Part shown: piece after piece, positions 45,318 through 54,382 of the stretch
How positions within the stretch are numbered: position 1 is the stretch's first letter
Layout of the letters: the number at the start of each line of letters is the position of its first letter
Assembly (NCBI RefSeq): GCF_018390535.1
Contig: NZ_JAHBBW010000015.1
Span: 1 to 64,000, forward strand
DNA: 64,000 nt
Reading direction: 5' to 3'
Origin: Bacteroides propionicigenes
Lineage (GTDB): Bacteria > Bacteroidota > Bacteroidia > Bacteroidales > Bacteroidaceae
Notes under the pieces: model-generated
Told to the model about the DNA's origin: nothing
Seen by the model: the letters and a program-made list of their open reading frames with translations, nothing else
The model's database searches: none
Position numbers and translations under genes: made by a program

Positions 45318-45677
45318 TCATCCCACCGGCTTAGTCTGTGTATACCCTTCCTTCTTCAGCAACTCCAGTACTTTCTGTTTGAAATCACCTTGTACAATGA
45401 TTTCTCCGTCTTTGGCGCTCCCGCCCACACCGCATTTGCTTTTGAGGAATTTGCCTAATTCTTTCAGGTCGTCTTCCATGCCGACAAAGCCGGTGATAAG
45501 GGTTACGACTTTACCACCCCGGTTTTTGCGGTCCAGTTGTACGCGCAGACGTTGTTGGGAGGGTTGGGGAGTGGTTTGTTCTTCGTCATCATCTACCTCG
45601 TATTTAAAGTCGGGATTGGTGGAGTACACTACATTCAGTCTGTCTTTCCAGTCGTTGTCTTTGGAATTTTTAGCCAT
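45318..45677 (-). CDS. SUI1/eIF1-family translation factor (YciH-like)
   Basis: A 119-residue protein with a variable acidic N-terminus and a C-terminal SUI1 domain (about 45-119). The domain shows LDRKNRGGKVVTLITGF, LKELGKFLKSKCGVGGSAKDGEIIVQGD and LLKKEGY. In eukaryotes eIF1 monitors start-codon choice; the bacterial YciH homologue is thought to act on translation initiation. It lies on the minus strand, converging with tsf. Confidence 0.9.
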   Translation of the reverse strand: MAKNSKDNDWKDRLNVVYSTNPDFKYEVDDDEEQTTPQPSQQRLRVQLDRKNRGGKVVTLITGFVGMEDDLKELGKFLKSKCGVGGSAKDGEIIVQGDFKQKVLELLKKEGYTQTKPVG

Positions 45678-45803
45678 ATATATCTATTTTATATTCTGTG
45701 AAAAGGAGTTCAAAAATACGGTTTTGCAGGGAACTTTGCAATCATAGGTAGAAATAATGTTAACCTTTTGTCATAGATATGTTACAGATTAGAAAAAAAG
45801 CAC

Positions 45804-45811
45804 TACTTTTG
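45804..45811 (+). promoter_or_regulatory. -7 element upstream of rex
   Basis: TACTTTTG matches TAnnTTTG, 34 bases before the rex ATG. No TTTG at the -33 distance. Confidence 0.52.
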
Positions 45812-45845
45812 TCAGTCATAATATTGAGAACTTAAAGGGAAGACT

Positions 45846-46502
45846 ATGAACAATCAGTTACAAAAGAAAGACTCCATGAAAGTGCCGGAACCTACCCTGC
45901 GCCGTCTTCCGTGGTACCTTTCCAATGTAAAGTTGCTTAGAAAGAAAGGGGAGCGTTTCGTTTCTTCTACTCAAATCTCCAAAGAAATCAATATTGATGC
46001 TTCTCAGATAGCAAAAGATTTGTCGTATGTCAATATCTCAGGCCGTACGCGTGTGGGGTATGATGTAGATACGCTGATTGCTGTGCTGGAAGATTTCCTT
46101 GGATTTACCAATATACATAAAGCTTTTCTTTTCGGTGTCGGAAGTTTGGGCGGCGCGTTGCTGCGTGACTCCGGTTTGAGCCATTTCGGTCTGGAGATTG
46201 TGGCGGCATTCGATGTGAACCCTGAACTGGTAGGGACAACCCTGAACGGTATTCCTATCTACCACTCCGATGACTTTGAGAAGAAAATGCGCGAGTACGA
46301 TGTCAATATCGGTGTACTGACAGTGCCAATCGAGATTGCACAGAAGATAACGGACACTATGGTGGCAGGCGGCATTAAAGCTGTTTGGAACTTTACCCCG
46401 TTCCGTATACGGGTGCCGGAAGATATAGTAGTCCAGAACACCTCATTATATGCACATCTGGCAGTTATGTTTAACCGTTTGAACTTTAACGAAATCAAGT
46501 AA
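45846..46502 (+). CDS. rex: Redox-sensing transcriptional repressor Rex
   Basis: Rex binds operators when NADH is low and controls fermentation and respiration genes. The 218 residues have an N-terminal winged helix (VPEPTLRRLPWYLSNVKLL; ISKEINIDASQIAKDLSYV; the GRTRVGYDV wing) and a Rossmann domain with GVGSLGGALL near residue 98. The C-terminal helix that swaps between subunits is visible in LAVMFNRLNF. Its stop overlaps the next gene's start codon region by one base, so it is likely to be translated together with the FAH-family gene. Confidence 0.95.
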   Translation: MNNQLQKKDSMKVPEPTLRRLPWYLSNVKLLRKKGERFVSSTQISKEINIDASQIAKDLSYVNISGRTRVGYDVDTLIAVLEDFLGFTNIHKAFLFGVGSLGGALLRDSGLSHFGLEIVAAFDVNPELVGTTLNGIPIYHSDDFEKKMREYDVNIGVLTVPIEIAQKITDTMVAGGIKAVWNFTPFRIRVPEDIVVQNTSLYAHLAVMFNRLNFNEIK

Positions 46503-47119
46503 TGAAGATTATAGCAGTAGGGATGAACTATGCGCAGCACAATAAAGAGCTGGGGCATACTCAGGTAAACCGGGAACCCGTTATCTTCATGAAGCCCGAT
46601 TCGGCTATTCTTAAAGACGGCAAGCCATTCTTTGTTCCCGACTTTTCCAATGAAGTTCATTATGAAACGGAAGTTGTAGTGCGTATTTGCCGGTTGGGCA
46701 AGAATATTGCTCCGCGCTTTGCGCACCGCTATTATGATGCGGTGACAGTAGGCATTGACTTCACCGCACGCGACTTGCAACGGAAATTCCGTGAAGCCGG
46801 CAATCCGTGGGAACTCTGCAAAGGATTCGATAATTCGGCGGCTGTCGGCACATTCATTTCTTTGGAACAAGCCGGCGGTGACTTACAGCAACTGGATTTT
46901 CATCTCGACATCGATGGCAGCGAAGTGCAGCGTGGCAATACGGCGGATATGCTTTTCAAGATAGACGATATAATAGCCTATGTCAGCCGTTTTATGACCT
47001 TGAAGATTGGTGACTTGCTGTTTACAGGTACGCCTGCCGGTGTAGCACCTGTCAGTATCGGGCAACATCTGCAAGGTTATTTGGGGGAAGAAAAATTACT
47101 CGATTTCTATATTCGCTGA
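46502..47119 (+). CDS. Fumarylacetoacetate hydrolase-family protein
   Basis: A 205-residue protein of the FAH fold, a family that includes acylpyruvases, decarboxylases and hydratases. It has VGMNYAQHNKELG, PDSAILKDGKPF, the metal-binding YETEVVV, and GIDFTARDLQ. FTGTPAGVAPVSIG ends the domain. Its reaction in this organism is not fixed by the sequence; a small acylpyruvase or oxaloacetate decarboxylase is the usual call for this length. The start codon overlaps rex by one base. Confidence 0.87.
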   Translation: MKIIAVGMNYAQHNKELGHTQVNREPVIFMKPDSAILKDGKPFFVPDFSNEVHYETEVVVRICRLGKNIAPRFAHRYYDAVTVGIDFTARDLQRKFREAGNPWELCKGFDNSAAVGTFISLEQAGGDLQQLDFHLDIDGSEVQRGNTADMLFKIDDIIAYVSRFMTLKIGDLLFTGTPAGVAPVSIGQHLQGYLGEEKLLDFYIR

Positions 47120-47165
47120 TTCCGGCGGGTGCTTGCGGACACATCCATTCTATAATTAAGAAAAA

Positions 47166-47645
47166 ATGAAGATACGTGTAGGCTTTGGCTTTGATGTTCA
47201 CCAATTGGTGGCAGGTAGAGAACTTTGGTTAGGCGGCGTGCGTCTGGAACATGAGAAAGGTCTGTTGGGGCACTCGGATGCCGATGTGCTTATACATGCC
47301 ATTTGTGATGCACTGTTGGGAGCGGCTAATATGCGCGATATAGGTTATCACTTTCCGGATACGGCAGGTGAGTTTAAGAATGTGGATAGCAAGATATTGT
47401 TGAAAAAGACGGTGGAGCTGATAGGAACCAAAGGCTATTCTGTCGGCAATATTGATGCGACCGTCTGTGCCGAACGCCCCAAGCTGAAAGCTCATATTCC
47501 CGCCATGCAGCAAACCCTCTCCGCAGTAATGGGGATTGATGAAGATGATATCTCCATAAAAGCCACCACTACGGAGAAACTGGGCTTTACCGGACGCGAA
47601 GAAGGTATGTCGGCTTATGCGACCGTATTGATAACGAAAGGATAA
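47166..47645 (+). CDS. ispF: 2-C-methyl-D-erythritol 2,4-cyclodiphosphate synthase
   Basis: IspF acts in the MEP isoprenoid pathway, closing the cyclodiphosphate ring with loss of CMP. The 159 residues have the zinc site DVHQL (Asp10, His12) and the HSDADVLIHAICDALLGA motif, the substrate-binding DIGYHFPDT, and TTEKLGFTGR at the end. The length matches the family. It is the third gene in the rex-FAH-ispF cluster, 46 bp after FAH. Confidence 0.97.
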   Translation: MKIRVGFGFDVHQLVAGRELWLGGVRLEHEKGLLGHSDADVLIHAICDALLGAANMRDIGYHFPDTAGEFKNVDSKILLKKTVELIGTKGYSVGNIDATVCAERPKLKAHIPAMQQTLSAVMGIDEDDISIKATTTEKLGFTGREEGMSAYATVLITKG

Positions 47646-47685
47646 CCGACTCTCTTCAGTCGCTTTGGGCAAGGGCAACCCCGTT

Positions 47686-49044
47686 TCAGGGAGCGGCTAC
47701 TTTTTCTCCGTTTACCACCACATTGTCCAGTGTCAGGTTTACGACATTCTCCATTTGTATGGCTTTGGGCGCTTTCTTTACGCTGATGTTCCGCAGGGTG
47801 ATGTTGTACAGTTTTGCCTCGGGCAGTCCGTTTGCCATGAGCGCCACGCTGTCTACCCGGTTGCAGGTTACGTCTTCGATGCAGATGTTGCGGAACAATG
47901 TAGGGTGATTGCCGCCCCGGTATCCATGATAGTTTGTACGGAAATTAATTACTCCCCACAGGCAGACGTCCGCCTCAATGCGTCGCATATTCAGATTTTC
48001 GAAATAGCCGCCTCTGTCCAGATTGGATTTGAAGTAGATACCGTTACGGCAACTGTCTATCTTGCAATCTTCGATATAGATATTCCGCACTCCGCCCGAC
48101 ATTTCGCTGCCGATGGTGATGGCCCAGCGTGCAAAGTGGCAGTTGCGTATAATGACGTTCTCCGTGGCCTGGCCGATGCGCCACCCGTCTTGGTCGCGTC
48201 CCGATTTGATGGCGATACCGTCATCGCCTACGTTGAAGTCCATGCCTTCTATCAGTACATTGGTGCAAGATTCCGGGTCGCAGCCGTCATTGTTGTAGTT
48301 ATTGCTGTCTATGTATACATTCCGTACGGTTACGTTGTCACAGAATACCGGGTGGATAATCCAAAAAGGAGAATCGTATATCTTTAAATCTTCCACCAGC
48401 ACATTCTTGCAGCCATAGAACTGTATCATGCAGGGGCGCAGATAATGCCCCTCTCCGAATACGCGCTTGTATACCGGGACGGAGTCAATACCCATTTGGC
48501 GCAGACGGTTCACTGCGGGACCTTGTATGGCGTGCCAGTCATTGAAGGTTACCGAGCCGTTGCCGTCGATGACACCTTTGCCGGTTACTGCAACGTTTGT
48601 ACATTGGTAAGCGTAGATGAAGGGGGAATAGTTGAAACATTCCGTCCCTTCCCATTTGGTCAGCACCATGGGCAGATAGTCTGCGGCTTCGGTAGAGAAT
48701 TCCAGACGTGCACCCTCGGCGATGTGCAGGTTTATGTTGCTTTTCAGTGTAATGGCTCCTTTGATGAAGTAGTTTCCGGCGGGGATGAGTACGGTTCCGC
48801 CACCATTTGTATTACACAGGTTGATAGCTTTGAGAATAGCGTGCCGGCTGTCGAAGGTGGTATCGTCCTTTGCTCCGTAATCGGCTACGTTGTAAACCGT
48901 ATCGGCAAATGTGGGTGGTATGATATTTTTTAGTATTTCGGGTACTTTGGCCCATTCTCCGGCTTCCTTCCGGGGAGATGTAGTGGTGCATGCTCCTATC
49001 GTCAATAAAAGGGACAGGCACCAGAGTGCAGATTGTTTTTTCAT
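47686..49044 (-). CDS. Glycoside hydrolase family 28 lipoprotein (polygalacturonase-like)
   Basis: A 452-residue lipoprotein (lipobox IGAC, about Cys19) with a right-handed beta-helix GH28 domain. Markers are NVADYGAKDDTTFDSRHAI at the start of the domain, NNDGCDPESC and GDDGIAIKSG for the catalytic aspartates, and IGSEMSGGVRNI. GH28 enzymes cut alpha-linked galacturonan (pectin) or related chains, but Bacteroides members vary. It lies 29 bp after an unrecognised gene on the minus strand, with a porin further upstream. There is no SusC/D pair beside it, so it is not in a classical polysaccharide locus. Confidence 0.9.
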   Translation of the reverse strand: MKKQSALWCLSLLLTIGACTTTSPRKEAGEWAKVPEILKNIIPPTFADTVYNVADYGAKDDTTFDSRHAILKAINLCNTNGGGTVLIPAGNYFIKGAITLKSNINLHIAEGARLEFSTEAADYLPMVLTKWEGTECFNYSPFIYAYQCTNVAVTGKGVIDGNGSVTFNDWHAIQGPAVNRLRQMGIDSVPVYKRVFGEGHYLRPCMIQFYGCKNVLVEDLKIYDSPFWIIHPVFCDNVTVRNVYIDSNNYNNDGCDPESCTNVLIEGMDFNVGDDGIAIKSGRDQDGWRIGQATENVIIRNCHFARWAITIGSEMSGGVRNIYIEDCKIDSCRNGIYFKSNLDRGGYFENLNMRRIEADVCLWGVINFRTNYHGYRGGNHPTLFRNICIEDVTCNRVDSVALMANGLPEAKLYNITLRNISVKKAPKAIQMENVVNLTLDNVVVNGEKVAAP

Positions 49045-49073
49045 GGTATTACAATATTTAAAATGGTATTATA

Positions 49074-49925
49074 TTATTGGTGGAGCTTCACGTAATTCAG
49101 CCGTGTCCATTTGTTCTTGCCGATGGTATATGTGTTGGCAACGCGTGCCGAGACTATATGTATTACTTCGTCTGTCCGGTAAGCGTGCTCCACAGCGGGC
49201 AGTTGGCACGAGTGCCGGCTTGCGGTTCGGGAGTTGACGCGGAAGGTTACAAGATTTCCGGAAGCATCTTTCAGCCTTAATACTTGGCGGACATAGAAAT
49301 AAGGAGTCGTACCTCTGACTTGCGTCTTGTAGGGGTCATCCTCCAGACGGACACTGAGAACAGTCAAAGTAAGATTCTCCACTTTCTCCCCTTCCTTGCC
49401 GAGGAAACGTCCGGCGGGAGGTTGCTTGGCTTTCCGTTGCAGGATGTCGATGTGGACGGAATGGTATATTCGGGCGATTTGCGCGAAACGTTCCTGTTTG
49501 GGTATCTGGGGAGTAAACTTGAAAGCTATCCAAGTGAGATAACCGGGATCCACTTGCAGGATTTCGTGCAGATAATGCCCGCGATATTTGCCGAATGAGA
49601 TAATATCGTCACCCCTGTTCTGCATCCGCTTGGCGTTGTATTCCACTAAGAGCAGGGGGCGCAAGGAGTAATAGCACAGGGTGCTTGCTATCCGTAAGGT
49701 TTCGTGTATGTCCTCGTTCAGGTCGAACAGATAAAATATGGACTGCCTTTCGGGCAAGGGAGAATAAATCCATAGGGAATACCGGGGATGTCCCGCCCTC
49801 GGCAGGACCACAAGATAAGCGCCCGCCTCTTTGAAAGAAGCTTTCTTCAAGTTGTATTCATTTAACTTTTGATACAACGAGTCTTGCTCTGTGGCAGTGA
49901 TGCCCGGAATAAGCGGATTTGCCAT
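49074..49925 (-). CDS. Unrecognised protein with an ExoX-C-like (DUF3820-type) segment
   Basis: A 283-residue soluble protein. Residues 108-138 contain ISFGKYRGHYLHEILQVDPG and LTWI, which resemble the short C-terminal region of exodeoxyribonuclease X/DUF3820 (a FGKYRGK...DPxYLxW pattern). The N-terminal 100 residues look alpha/beta and match nothing I know, and the C-terminal 110 residues have a beta-rich pattern. No nuclease active-site motif is visible. It is upstream of the GH28 gene and probably cotranscribed (29 bp gap). The function is unknown; the motif may be a DNA or protein contact site. Confidence 0.7.
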   Translation of the reverse strand: MANPLIPGITATEQDSLYQKLNEYNLKKASFKEAGAYLVVLPRAGHPRYSLWIYSPLPERQSIFYLFDLNEDIHETLRIASTLCYYSLRPLLLVEYNAKRMQNRGDDIISFGKYRGHYLHEILQVDPGYLTWIAFKFTPQIPKQERFAQIARIYHSVHIDILQRKAKQPPAGRFLGKEGEKVENLTLTVLSVRLEDDPYKTQVRGTTPYFYVRQVLRLKDASGNLVTFRVNSRTASRHSCQLPAVEHAYRTDEVIHIVSARVANTYTIGKNKWTRLNYVKLHQ

Positions 49926-49962
49926 ACATCGATTTGCTTATTCCAAATATACGGAATTTTAT

Positions 49963-51018
49963 TTAGAATCGCACCATTAATTCCAGTACAATTTTGTCTT
50001 GTTCGGATTCTTTTGCAATGCTGTTTTTGGCGTAGAAGTATTTCTCGTAATTCAGGCGCAAGTCTGTGCGGAATGCTTTGCTGAGGCTGAAAGTGATGCC
50101 GCCCGTCAGGCGTTGGCGTTTGTAGTCGGTGACGGTTAGTGCGCCGGTTTCTTCATCGGTGGTTTTGGCGTCGCTTTGATCCGTCATCATGTCGTAACGC
50201 AAGAGGAAGGACATTTTATTGAAAACTTTTCGCAGGGGCAAATCGTAGTTGATGAATATATTCACCGCCTGTACGTCTCCGAAGGCATTGTCCGAATACT
50301 GCTTGTACAGATACTCGCCTTCGATGTGGAAACGGTTGAACTCATAGTAAGCGCCGATGTCGTACGATTGTACCCGTACTTCTTCCGGCTGGATGCTTTG
50401 TACGCTCAGTGTCAGGTTCAGACCTTTGGTGAAAAGGAACCGGGCCTTGGCGGAGTAGTTTATTTCTTTGTGCCATTCCTTCTGGTTGGTCAGTCCCGAA
50501 CCGTTGTAAAGCCCGCCTTCCACCGTTATGGGGAGGTCGGTGGGCAGCGTATATCCCAGTGTGATACCCACGTCGCGCACGTTGCCCACCTGTTTGGCGA
50601 TGAATGAACGGTTGGCGAAGTACTGCTGGTGCGGCGAGCGGTGGGCGTCGATGGTAAACGGTACGCGCATTTGTCCGGCGGTCACCGTCAGCCCCTTGAC
50701 AGGAAAGAGACGTGCATAGGCATCCAGCATCTTGATGTTCCCTTCGTCCGACAAGTCGATTTCGGCTTTGTAGGCAACAATCGGCAATACATTGCCGGTG
50801 AAGCTGACACGTGCGTTGCGCACTTCAAAACGTCCGGCTCCCATTGTGGTCTGGTATTCGTATTTGGCGCGGATTGTTCCATGTATTTCGGGCAGGTAAT
50901 CCTTTGTTTCCAGTTTGTCCTTGTCTATCTTTTTTCCGTCCTCGTTGTTATAGGAACTTTGGGCTTTTGCTGCGAATGGCAGTAAAGCAATGAGTAGCAT
51001 CAATGCGCTTTTTTTCAT
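49963..51018 (-). CDS. Phosphate-selective porin O/P family outer membrane protein
   Basis: A 351-residue protein with a signal peptide ending AAKAQS (about 1-20). The body has the alternating hydrophobic pattern of a beta-barrel, with family text RFEVRNARVSFTGNVLP, AYARLFPVKGLTVTAGQMRVPF and LLRYDMMTDQSD. It resembles porin O/P of Pseudomonas, but the selectivity in Bacteroides is not established. The C-terminus ends in an aromatic residue (VRF), as in outer membrane proteins. It has a -7 element upstream, and its own transcript may include the two genes after it. Confidence 0.87.
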   Translation of the reverse strand: MKKSALMLLIALLPFAAKAQSSYNNEDGKKIDKDKLETKDYLPEIHGTIRAKYEYQTTMGAGRFEVRNARVSFTGNVLPIVAYKAEIDLSDEGNIKMLDAYARLFPVKGLTVTAGQMRVPFTIDAHRSPHQQYFANRSFIAKQVGNVRDVGITLGYTLPTDLPITVEGGLYNGSGLTNQKEWHKEINYSAKARFLFTKGLNLTLSVQSIQPEEVRVQSYDIGAYYEFNRFHIEGEYLYKQYSDNAFGDVQAVNIFINYDLPLRKVFNKMSFLLRYDMMTDQSDAKTTDEETGALTVTDYKRQRLTGGITFSLSKAFRTDLRLNYEKYFYAKNSIAKESEQDKIVLELMVRF

Positions 51019-51048
51019 AATTTGTTGTTGTCGATTTATTTACGGCGG

Positions 51049-51056
51049 CAAAGATA
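51049..51056 (-). promoter_or_regulatory. -7 element for the porin gene
   Basis: On the minus strand it reads TATCTTTG, an exact TAnnTTTG match, 30 bases before the porin ATG. Confidence 0.5.
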
Positions 51057-51101
51057 CAGTCATATGTGTTGTGTTTTTATGTCATACGTGTTTCGTTTCT
51101 A

Positions 51102-51575
51102 TTACAAAAGACCTTGTTCTTCCATTTTTCGCTCTTCTTCCAAAATCTCGGGTGTCAGTAACTCTGCCGGGAGGTAACTGCTGAGAGGGATACGGAATGC
51201 TTTGGTCTTTTTGAGGCGTTGCATCAGGTTGCGGTCCGGCACGAAGTATAGTTTGGACACCTGTACTTTGCCGGGGGTAACATCTGCCGGATGTTCGTAG
51301 CCTTCACTGCCCAGTGCGAGGTGGAACGAGCCGAATTCGCGTATTGTGACCGATTCTCCTTTGCTCAGTTCTGTTTCTATCACTTCACTGATAGCGGTCA
51401 GCACGCCTTCCACTACGCCGCGGCTGAAACCGCCCCGCATGGCAACGAGGTGTCCCAACTCTTTTTCGTTTACTCCGCCGCGTTTTTGCAGCTTGTGGGT
51501 TACGGCATACCAAAGTCCGCTTTTCTTCTTGTTGAGCAGGTTCTTTTTTTGTCTTACAAGGTATGGAATTGACAT
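51102..51575 (-). CDS. HU-family DNA-binding protein, long form
   Basis: A 157-residue HU-like protein of the Bacteroides HU/HIG type. The HU fold (about 15-120) has LAVMRGGFS-like helices, VTIREFGSFHLALG near the DNA-contacting strand, and VSKLYFVPDRNL. A C-terminal extension rich in Leu, Glu and Pro follows. It is longer than canonical HU (about 90 residues) and may act as a nucleoid or transcription protein. The minus-strand text GAAAGGAGAAAG lies 8 bp before the ATG, a rare clear Shine-Dalgarno-type site for this phylum. A 23 bp repeat array lies in its leader. Confidence 0.85.
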   Translation of the reverse strand: MSIPYLVRQKKNLLNKKKSGLWYAVTHKLQKRGGVNEKELGHLVAMRGGFSRGVVEGVLTAISEVIETELSKGESVTIREFGSFHLALGSEGYEHPADVTPGKVQVSKLYFVPDRNLMQRLKKTKAFRIPLSSYLPAELLTPEILEEERKMEEQGLL

Positions 51576-51583
51576 GGTTTTCT

Positions 51584-51595
51584 TTCTCCTTTCAT
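51584..51595 (-). promoter_or_regulatory. Shine-Dalgarno-like site of the HU-like gene
   Basis: Minus-strand GAAAGGAGAAAG, about 8 bases before the ATG. It stands out because most genes here show no such site. Confidence 0.55.
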
Positions 51596-51658
51596 TATTT
51601 TTTATCGTTATTTGCGGGGATGCCGGTCTTGTTCTTTTCCCCTTATGGCGGAAAACTT

Positions 51659-51727
51659 ACGAGTTGTACAACCGGGGCATGACGAGTTGTACAACTGGAA
51701 CGTGACGAGTTGTACAACCCGTAAATC
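51659..51727. repeat. Three-unit, 23 bp period array with GTTGTACAAC cores
   Basis: Units start at 51659, 51682 and 51705. All three contain ACGAGTTGTACAAC exactly, followed by nine variable bases. GTTGTACAAC is a perfect palindrome. A degenerate fourth unit (GTAGGTACAAAT) may follow at about 51732. The array lies in the divergent gap between the HU-like gene and mnmA, downstream of a minus-strand -7 element at 51739, so it would be transcribed in the leader of the HU-like gene. Confidence 0.82.
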
Positions 51728-51738
51728 TTTCGTAGGTA

Positions 51739-51746
51739 CAAATGTA
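51739..51746 (-). promoter_or_regulatory. Candidate -7 element for the HU-like gene
   Basis: On the minus strand it reads TACATTTG, an exact TAnnTTTG match, 163 bases before the ATG. No -33 TTTG is seen at the standard distance. Confidence 0.45.
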
Positions 51747-51832
51747 AGCAAAGAAAAGGAGAATAGCGGTTTTCTTTTGTGAAGGCATGCTAAAAAGCCG
51801 TACCTTTTCTCTGTCTTCTACTTGAAAACCCG

Positions 51833-51840
51833 TATTTTTG
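51833..51840 (+). promoter_or_regulatory. -7 element upstream of mnmA
   Basis: TATTTTTG matches TAnnTTTG exactly. A start at about 51847 would leave five bases before the ATG at 51852 or twenty before the in-frame ATG at 51867. Confidence 0.55.
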
Positions 51841-51851
51841 CAAGCTAAACG

Positions 51852-52940
51852 ATGAATATCCAAGATATGAACAAGGCAGAGAAGCGAGTGTTGGTTGGCA
51901 TGAGTGGTGGCATTGACAGTACTGCCACCTGTTTGATGCTGCAGGAACAAGGTTACGAGATAATCGGCCTTACGATGTGGGTGTGGGGAGACGAACCGTC
52001 AGAGGCTCGCGAACTTGCACGGAGTATGGGCATTGAACACTACGTGGCGGACGAACGCGAGGCTTTCCGCAATGTGATTGTACGGAACTTCATCGATGAA
52101 TACCGGCAAGGACGGACGCCTAATCCCTGCGTGATGTGCAATCCGCTGTTTAAGTTCCGTATTCTTACGGAATGGGCGGACAAGCTGGGTTGCAGGTATA
52201 TCGCCACCGGACACTATACCCGTCTGGAAGAATTGAACGGGAATATATACATAGTGGCGGGAGATGACGACAAGAAAGACCAGTCTTATTTCCTCTGGCG
52301 ATTGGGGCAGGATGTTTTGAGACGTTGCCTTTTTCCGTTGGGAGCATATACAAAACTGCAGGTGCGCGACTACTTGCGCGGCAAGGGTTATACGCTGAAA
52401 GCCGAAGAAGGGGAGAGTATGGAAGTTTGTTTCATTAAAGGAGATTATCGGGACTTCTTGCGCGAACACTCTCCGGAGATGGACAACGAAGTAGGGCCGG
52501 GATGGTTTGTCAATTCGGAAGGGGTGAAGCTGGGCGAGCATAAAGGCTTTCCTTACTATACCATCGGGCAGCGCAAGGGACTGGAAATAGCTTTGGGCAA
52601 GCCTGCCTATGTCTTGAAAATCAATCCGCAAAAGAATACGGTGATGCTGGGCGATGCCGAACAGTTGAAAGCGGAGTATATGCTGGCGGAACAGGATAGT
52701 TTGATTAATGAGGCGGAGGTCTTTGGAAGCAAGGAACTGACGGTTCGCATACGCTATCGCAGCAAGCCGATTCCTTGTTCGGTGAGACGTCTGGAAGACG
52801 GACGCCTGCTGGTGCATTTCCGGTCGGACGCATCCGCCATTGCTCCCGGACAATCTGCCGTGTTCTATATAGGGAAACGGGTGGTAGGCGGTTCGTTCAT
52901 CGCTTCGCAGCGCGGCATCGGTATGTATTTGAATGATTAA
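51852..52940 (+). CDS. mnmA: tRNA 2-thiouridylase MnmA
   Basis: MnmA puts sulphur on U34 of tRNA-Lys, -Glu and -Gln. The 362 residues show the PP-loop [12 protein letters not shown] near 17-28, the catalytic cysteine in [12 protein letters not shown], and the second cysteine in [29 protein letters not shown] belongs to the middle domain. Start is 51852 or 51867; the latter leaves a better-spaced leader after the -7 element. It has its own promoter, divergent from the HU-like gene. Bacteroides often encodes more than one MnmA-like protein. Confidence 0.93.
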   Translation: MNIQDMNKAEKRVLVGMSGGIDSTATCLMLQEQGYEIIGLTMWVWGDEPSEARELARSMGIEHYVADEREAFRNVIVRNFIDEYRQGRTPNPCVMCNPLFKFRILTEWADKLGCRYIATGHYTRLEELNGNIYIVAGDDDKKDQSYFLWRLGQDVLRRCLFPLGAYTKLQVRDYLRGKGYTLKAEEGESMEVCFIKGDYRDFLREHSPEMDNEVGPGWFVNSEGVKLGEHKGFPYYTIGQRKGLEIALGKPAYVLKINPQKNTVMLGDAEQLKAEYMLAEQDSLINEAEVFGSKELTVRIRYRSKPIPCSVRRLEDGRLLVHFRSDASAIAPGQSAVFYIGKRVVGGSFIASQRGIGMYLND

Positions 52941-52970
52941 GAACTAAAAAAATAGAAAGTAAGAGAGATA

Positions 52971-54341
52971 ATGAGAAAGAGATTGTTGATTCTTTCAACT
53001 TTAGTGTTGCTTGCAGCAGGCGCTTCGGCACAACAGGATACGTTGAAGTATCGTATTAGTTTAAGAGACAAGGCGGCCACCGCTTATTCGTTGGAACGTC
53101 CGGAACAGTTCCTTTCACAAAAGGCTATTGAAAGGCGCCGGAAACAAAATCTGGCAATTGATTCCACCGATTTGCCCGTTTGCCGCAAATATGTCGATGA
53201 GATACGCAGGCAGGGGGTAAATGTGATTGTCACCGGTAAATGGGAGAATTTTGTCACAGTTTCCTGCAACGACTCTGCCTTGATAGACCGTATTGCGGCA
53301 TTGCCGTTTGTACGCACTGCGGAGAAAGTGTGGACCGCCCCGAAAACAAAGGGAGAGATGATGTCTGCAACACGCGATTCGGTAGTCAATACCCCCAAAA
53401 TATATACTGACAGCATTTATGGCCCCGCCATTACTCAAATCCAGTTGAGCAATGGAGACAAATTGCATGATGCCGGGTTCAAGGGACAAGGAATGACGAT
53501 TGCCGTAATTGATGCCGGATTCCATAATCTGGACAAGATAACGGCGATGCAGAATATCCGCGTTTTGGGAACGAAAGATTTTGTCAACCCTCAGGCGGAT
53601 TTGTTTGCCGAAAGCAGTCATGGGATGAGTGTGCTTTCCTGTATTGGTATGAACCGGCCGGGAATAATGACGGGAACTGCACCCGAGGCCTCTTTCTGGC
53701 TGCTTCGCAGTGAGGATGAATATTCAGAGAATCTGGTGGAACAGGATTATTGGGCGGCGGCTGTTGAGTTTGCCGACAGTGTAGGGGTGGATGTGATCAA
53801 TACCTCTTTGGGATATTATGCTTTCGATGATAAGTCGAAAAACTATAAATACCGCGATTTGGACGGACACCATGCCTTGATGTCCCGTCAGGCATCACGC
53901 ATTGCCGATAAGGGCATGGTGTTGGTGTGCAGTGCGGGTAATTCGGGAATGGGTTCTTGGAAGAAAATAACTCCGCCGGGAGACGCCGAGAATGTGTTGA
54001 CGGTAGGCGCTGTGAATAAGCGGGCGTTGCTGGCTCCGTTCTCTTCTATCGGCAATACCGCCGACAACCGGATTAAACCGGATGTAGTGGCTGTAGGTGA
54101 GGGGTCGGACGTAATCCGTACGGACGGCAATCAGGGTAAGGCGAACGGGACTTCTTTCTCTTCGCCTATCATGTGCGGTATGGTAGCTTGTTTATGGCAG
54201 GCATGCCCCAAGCTGACTGCGAAAGAACTGATTGAACTGGTCCGCTCTTCCGGTGACCGTGCCGATTGTCCGGATAATATCTACGGTTACGGTGTACCGG
54301 ATATTTGGAAAGCGTATAATAGTTACAAGCAAAAGAAGTAA
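52971..54341 (+). CDS. Subtilisin-like (S8) serine protease, exported
   Basis: A 456-residue protease with a signal peptide ending GASAQQ (about 1-21). After a pro-like region (about 22-160), the S8 domain shows the Asp in IAVIDAGFHN, the His in SSHGMSVLS and the Ser in NGTSFSSPIMCG, all in the standard order. AEKVWTAPK precedes the domain. I see no type IX secretion tail or C-terminal sorting domain, so it is probably periplasmic or surface-released. It lies 30 bp after mnmA and 41 bp before xseA; function in the cell is unknown. Confidence 0.9.
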   Translation: MRKRLLILSTLVLLAAGASAQQDTLKYRISLRDKAATAYSLERPEQFLSQKAIERRRKQNLAIDSTDLPVCRKYVDEIRRQGVNVIVTGKWENFVTVSCNDSALIDRIAALPFVRTAEKVWTAPKTKGEMMSATRDSVVNTPKIYTDSIYGPAITQIQLSNGDKLHDAGFKGQGMTIAVIDAGFHNLDKITAMQNIRVLGTKDFVNPQADLFAESSHGMSVLSCIGMNRPGIMTGTAPEASFWLLRSEDEYSENLVEQDYWAAAVEFADSVGVDVINTSLGYYAFDDKSKNYKYRDLDGHHALMSRQASRIADKGMVLVCSAGNSGMGSWKKITPPGDAENVLTVGAVNKRALLAPFSSIGNTADNRIKPDVVAVGEGSDVIRTDGNQGKANGTSFSSPIMCGMVACLWQACPKLTAKELIELVRSSGDRADCPDNIYGYGVPDIWKAYNSYKQKK

Positions 54342-54382
54342 AAAAACAGAAGCCCTCAACCATATACTTTATCTTTAAAAAC

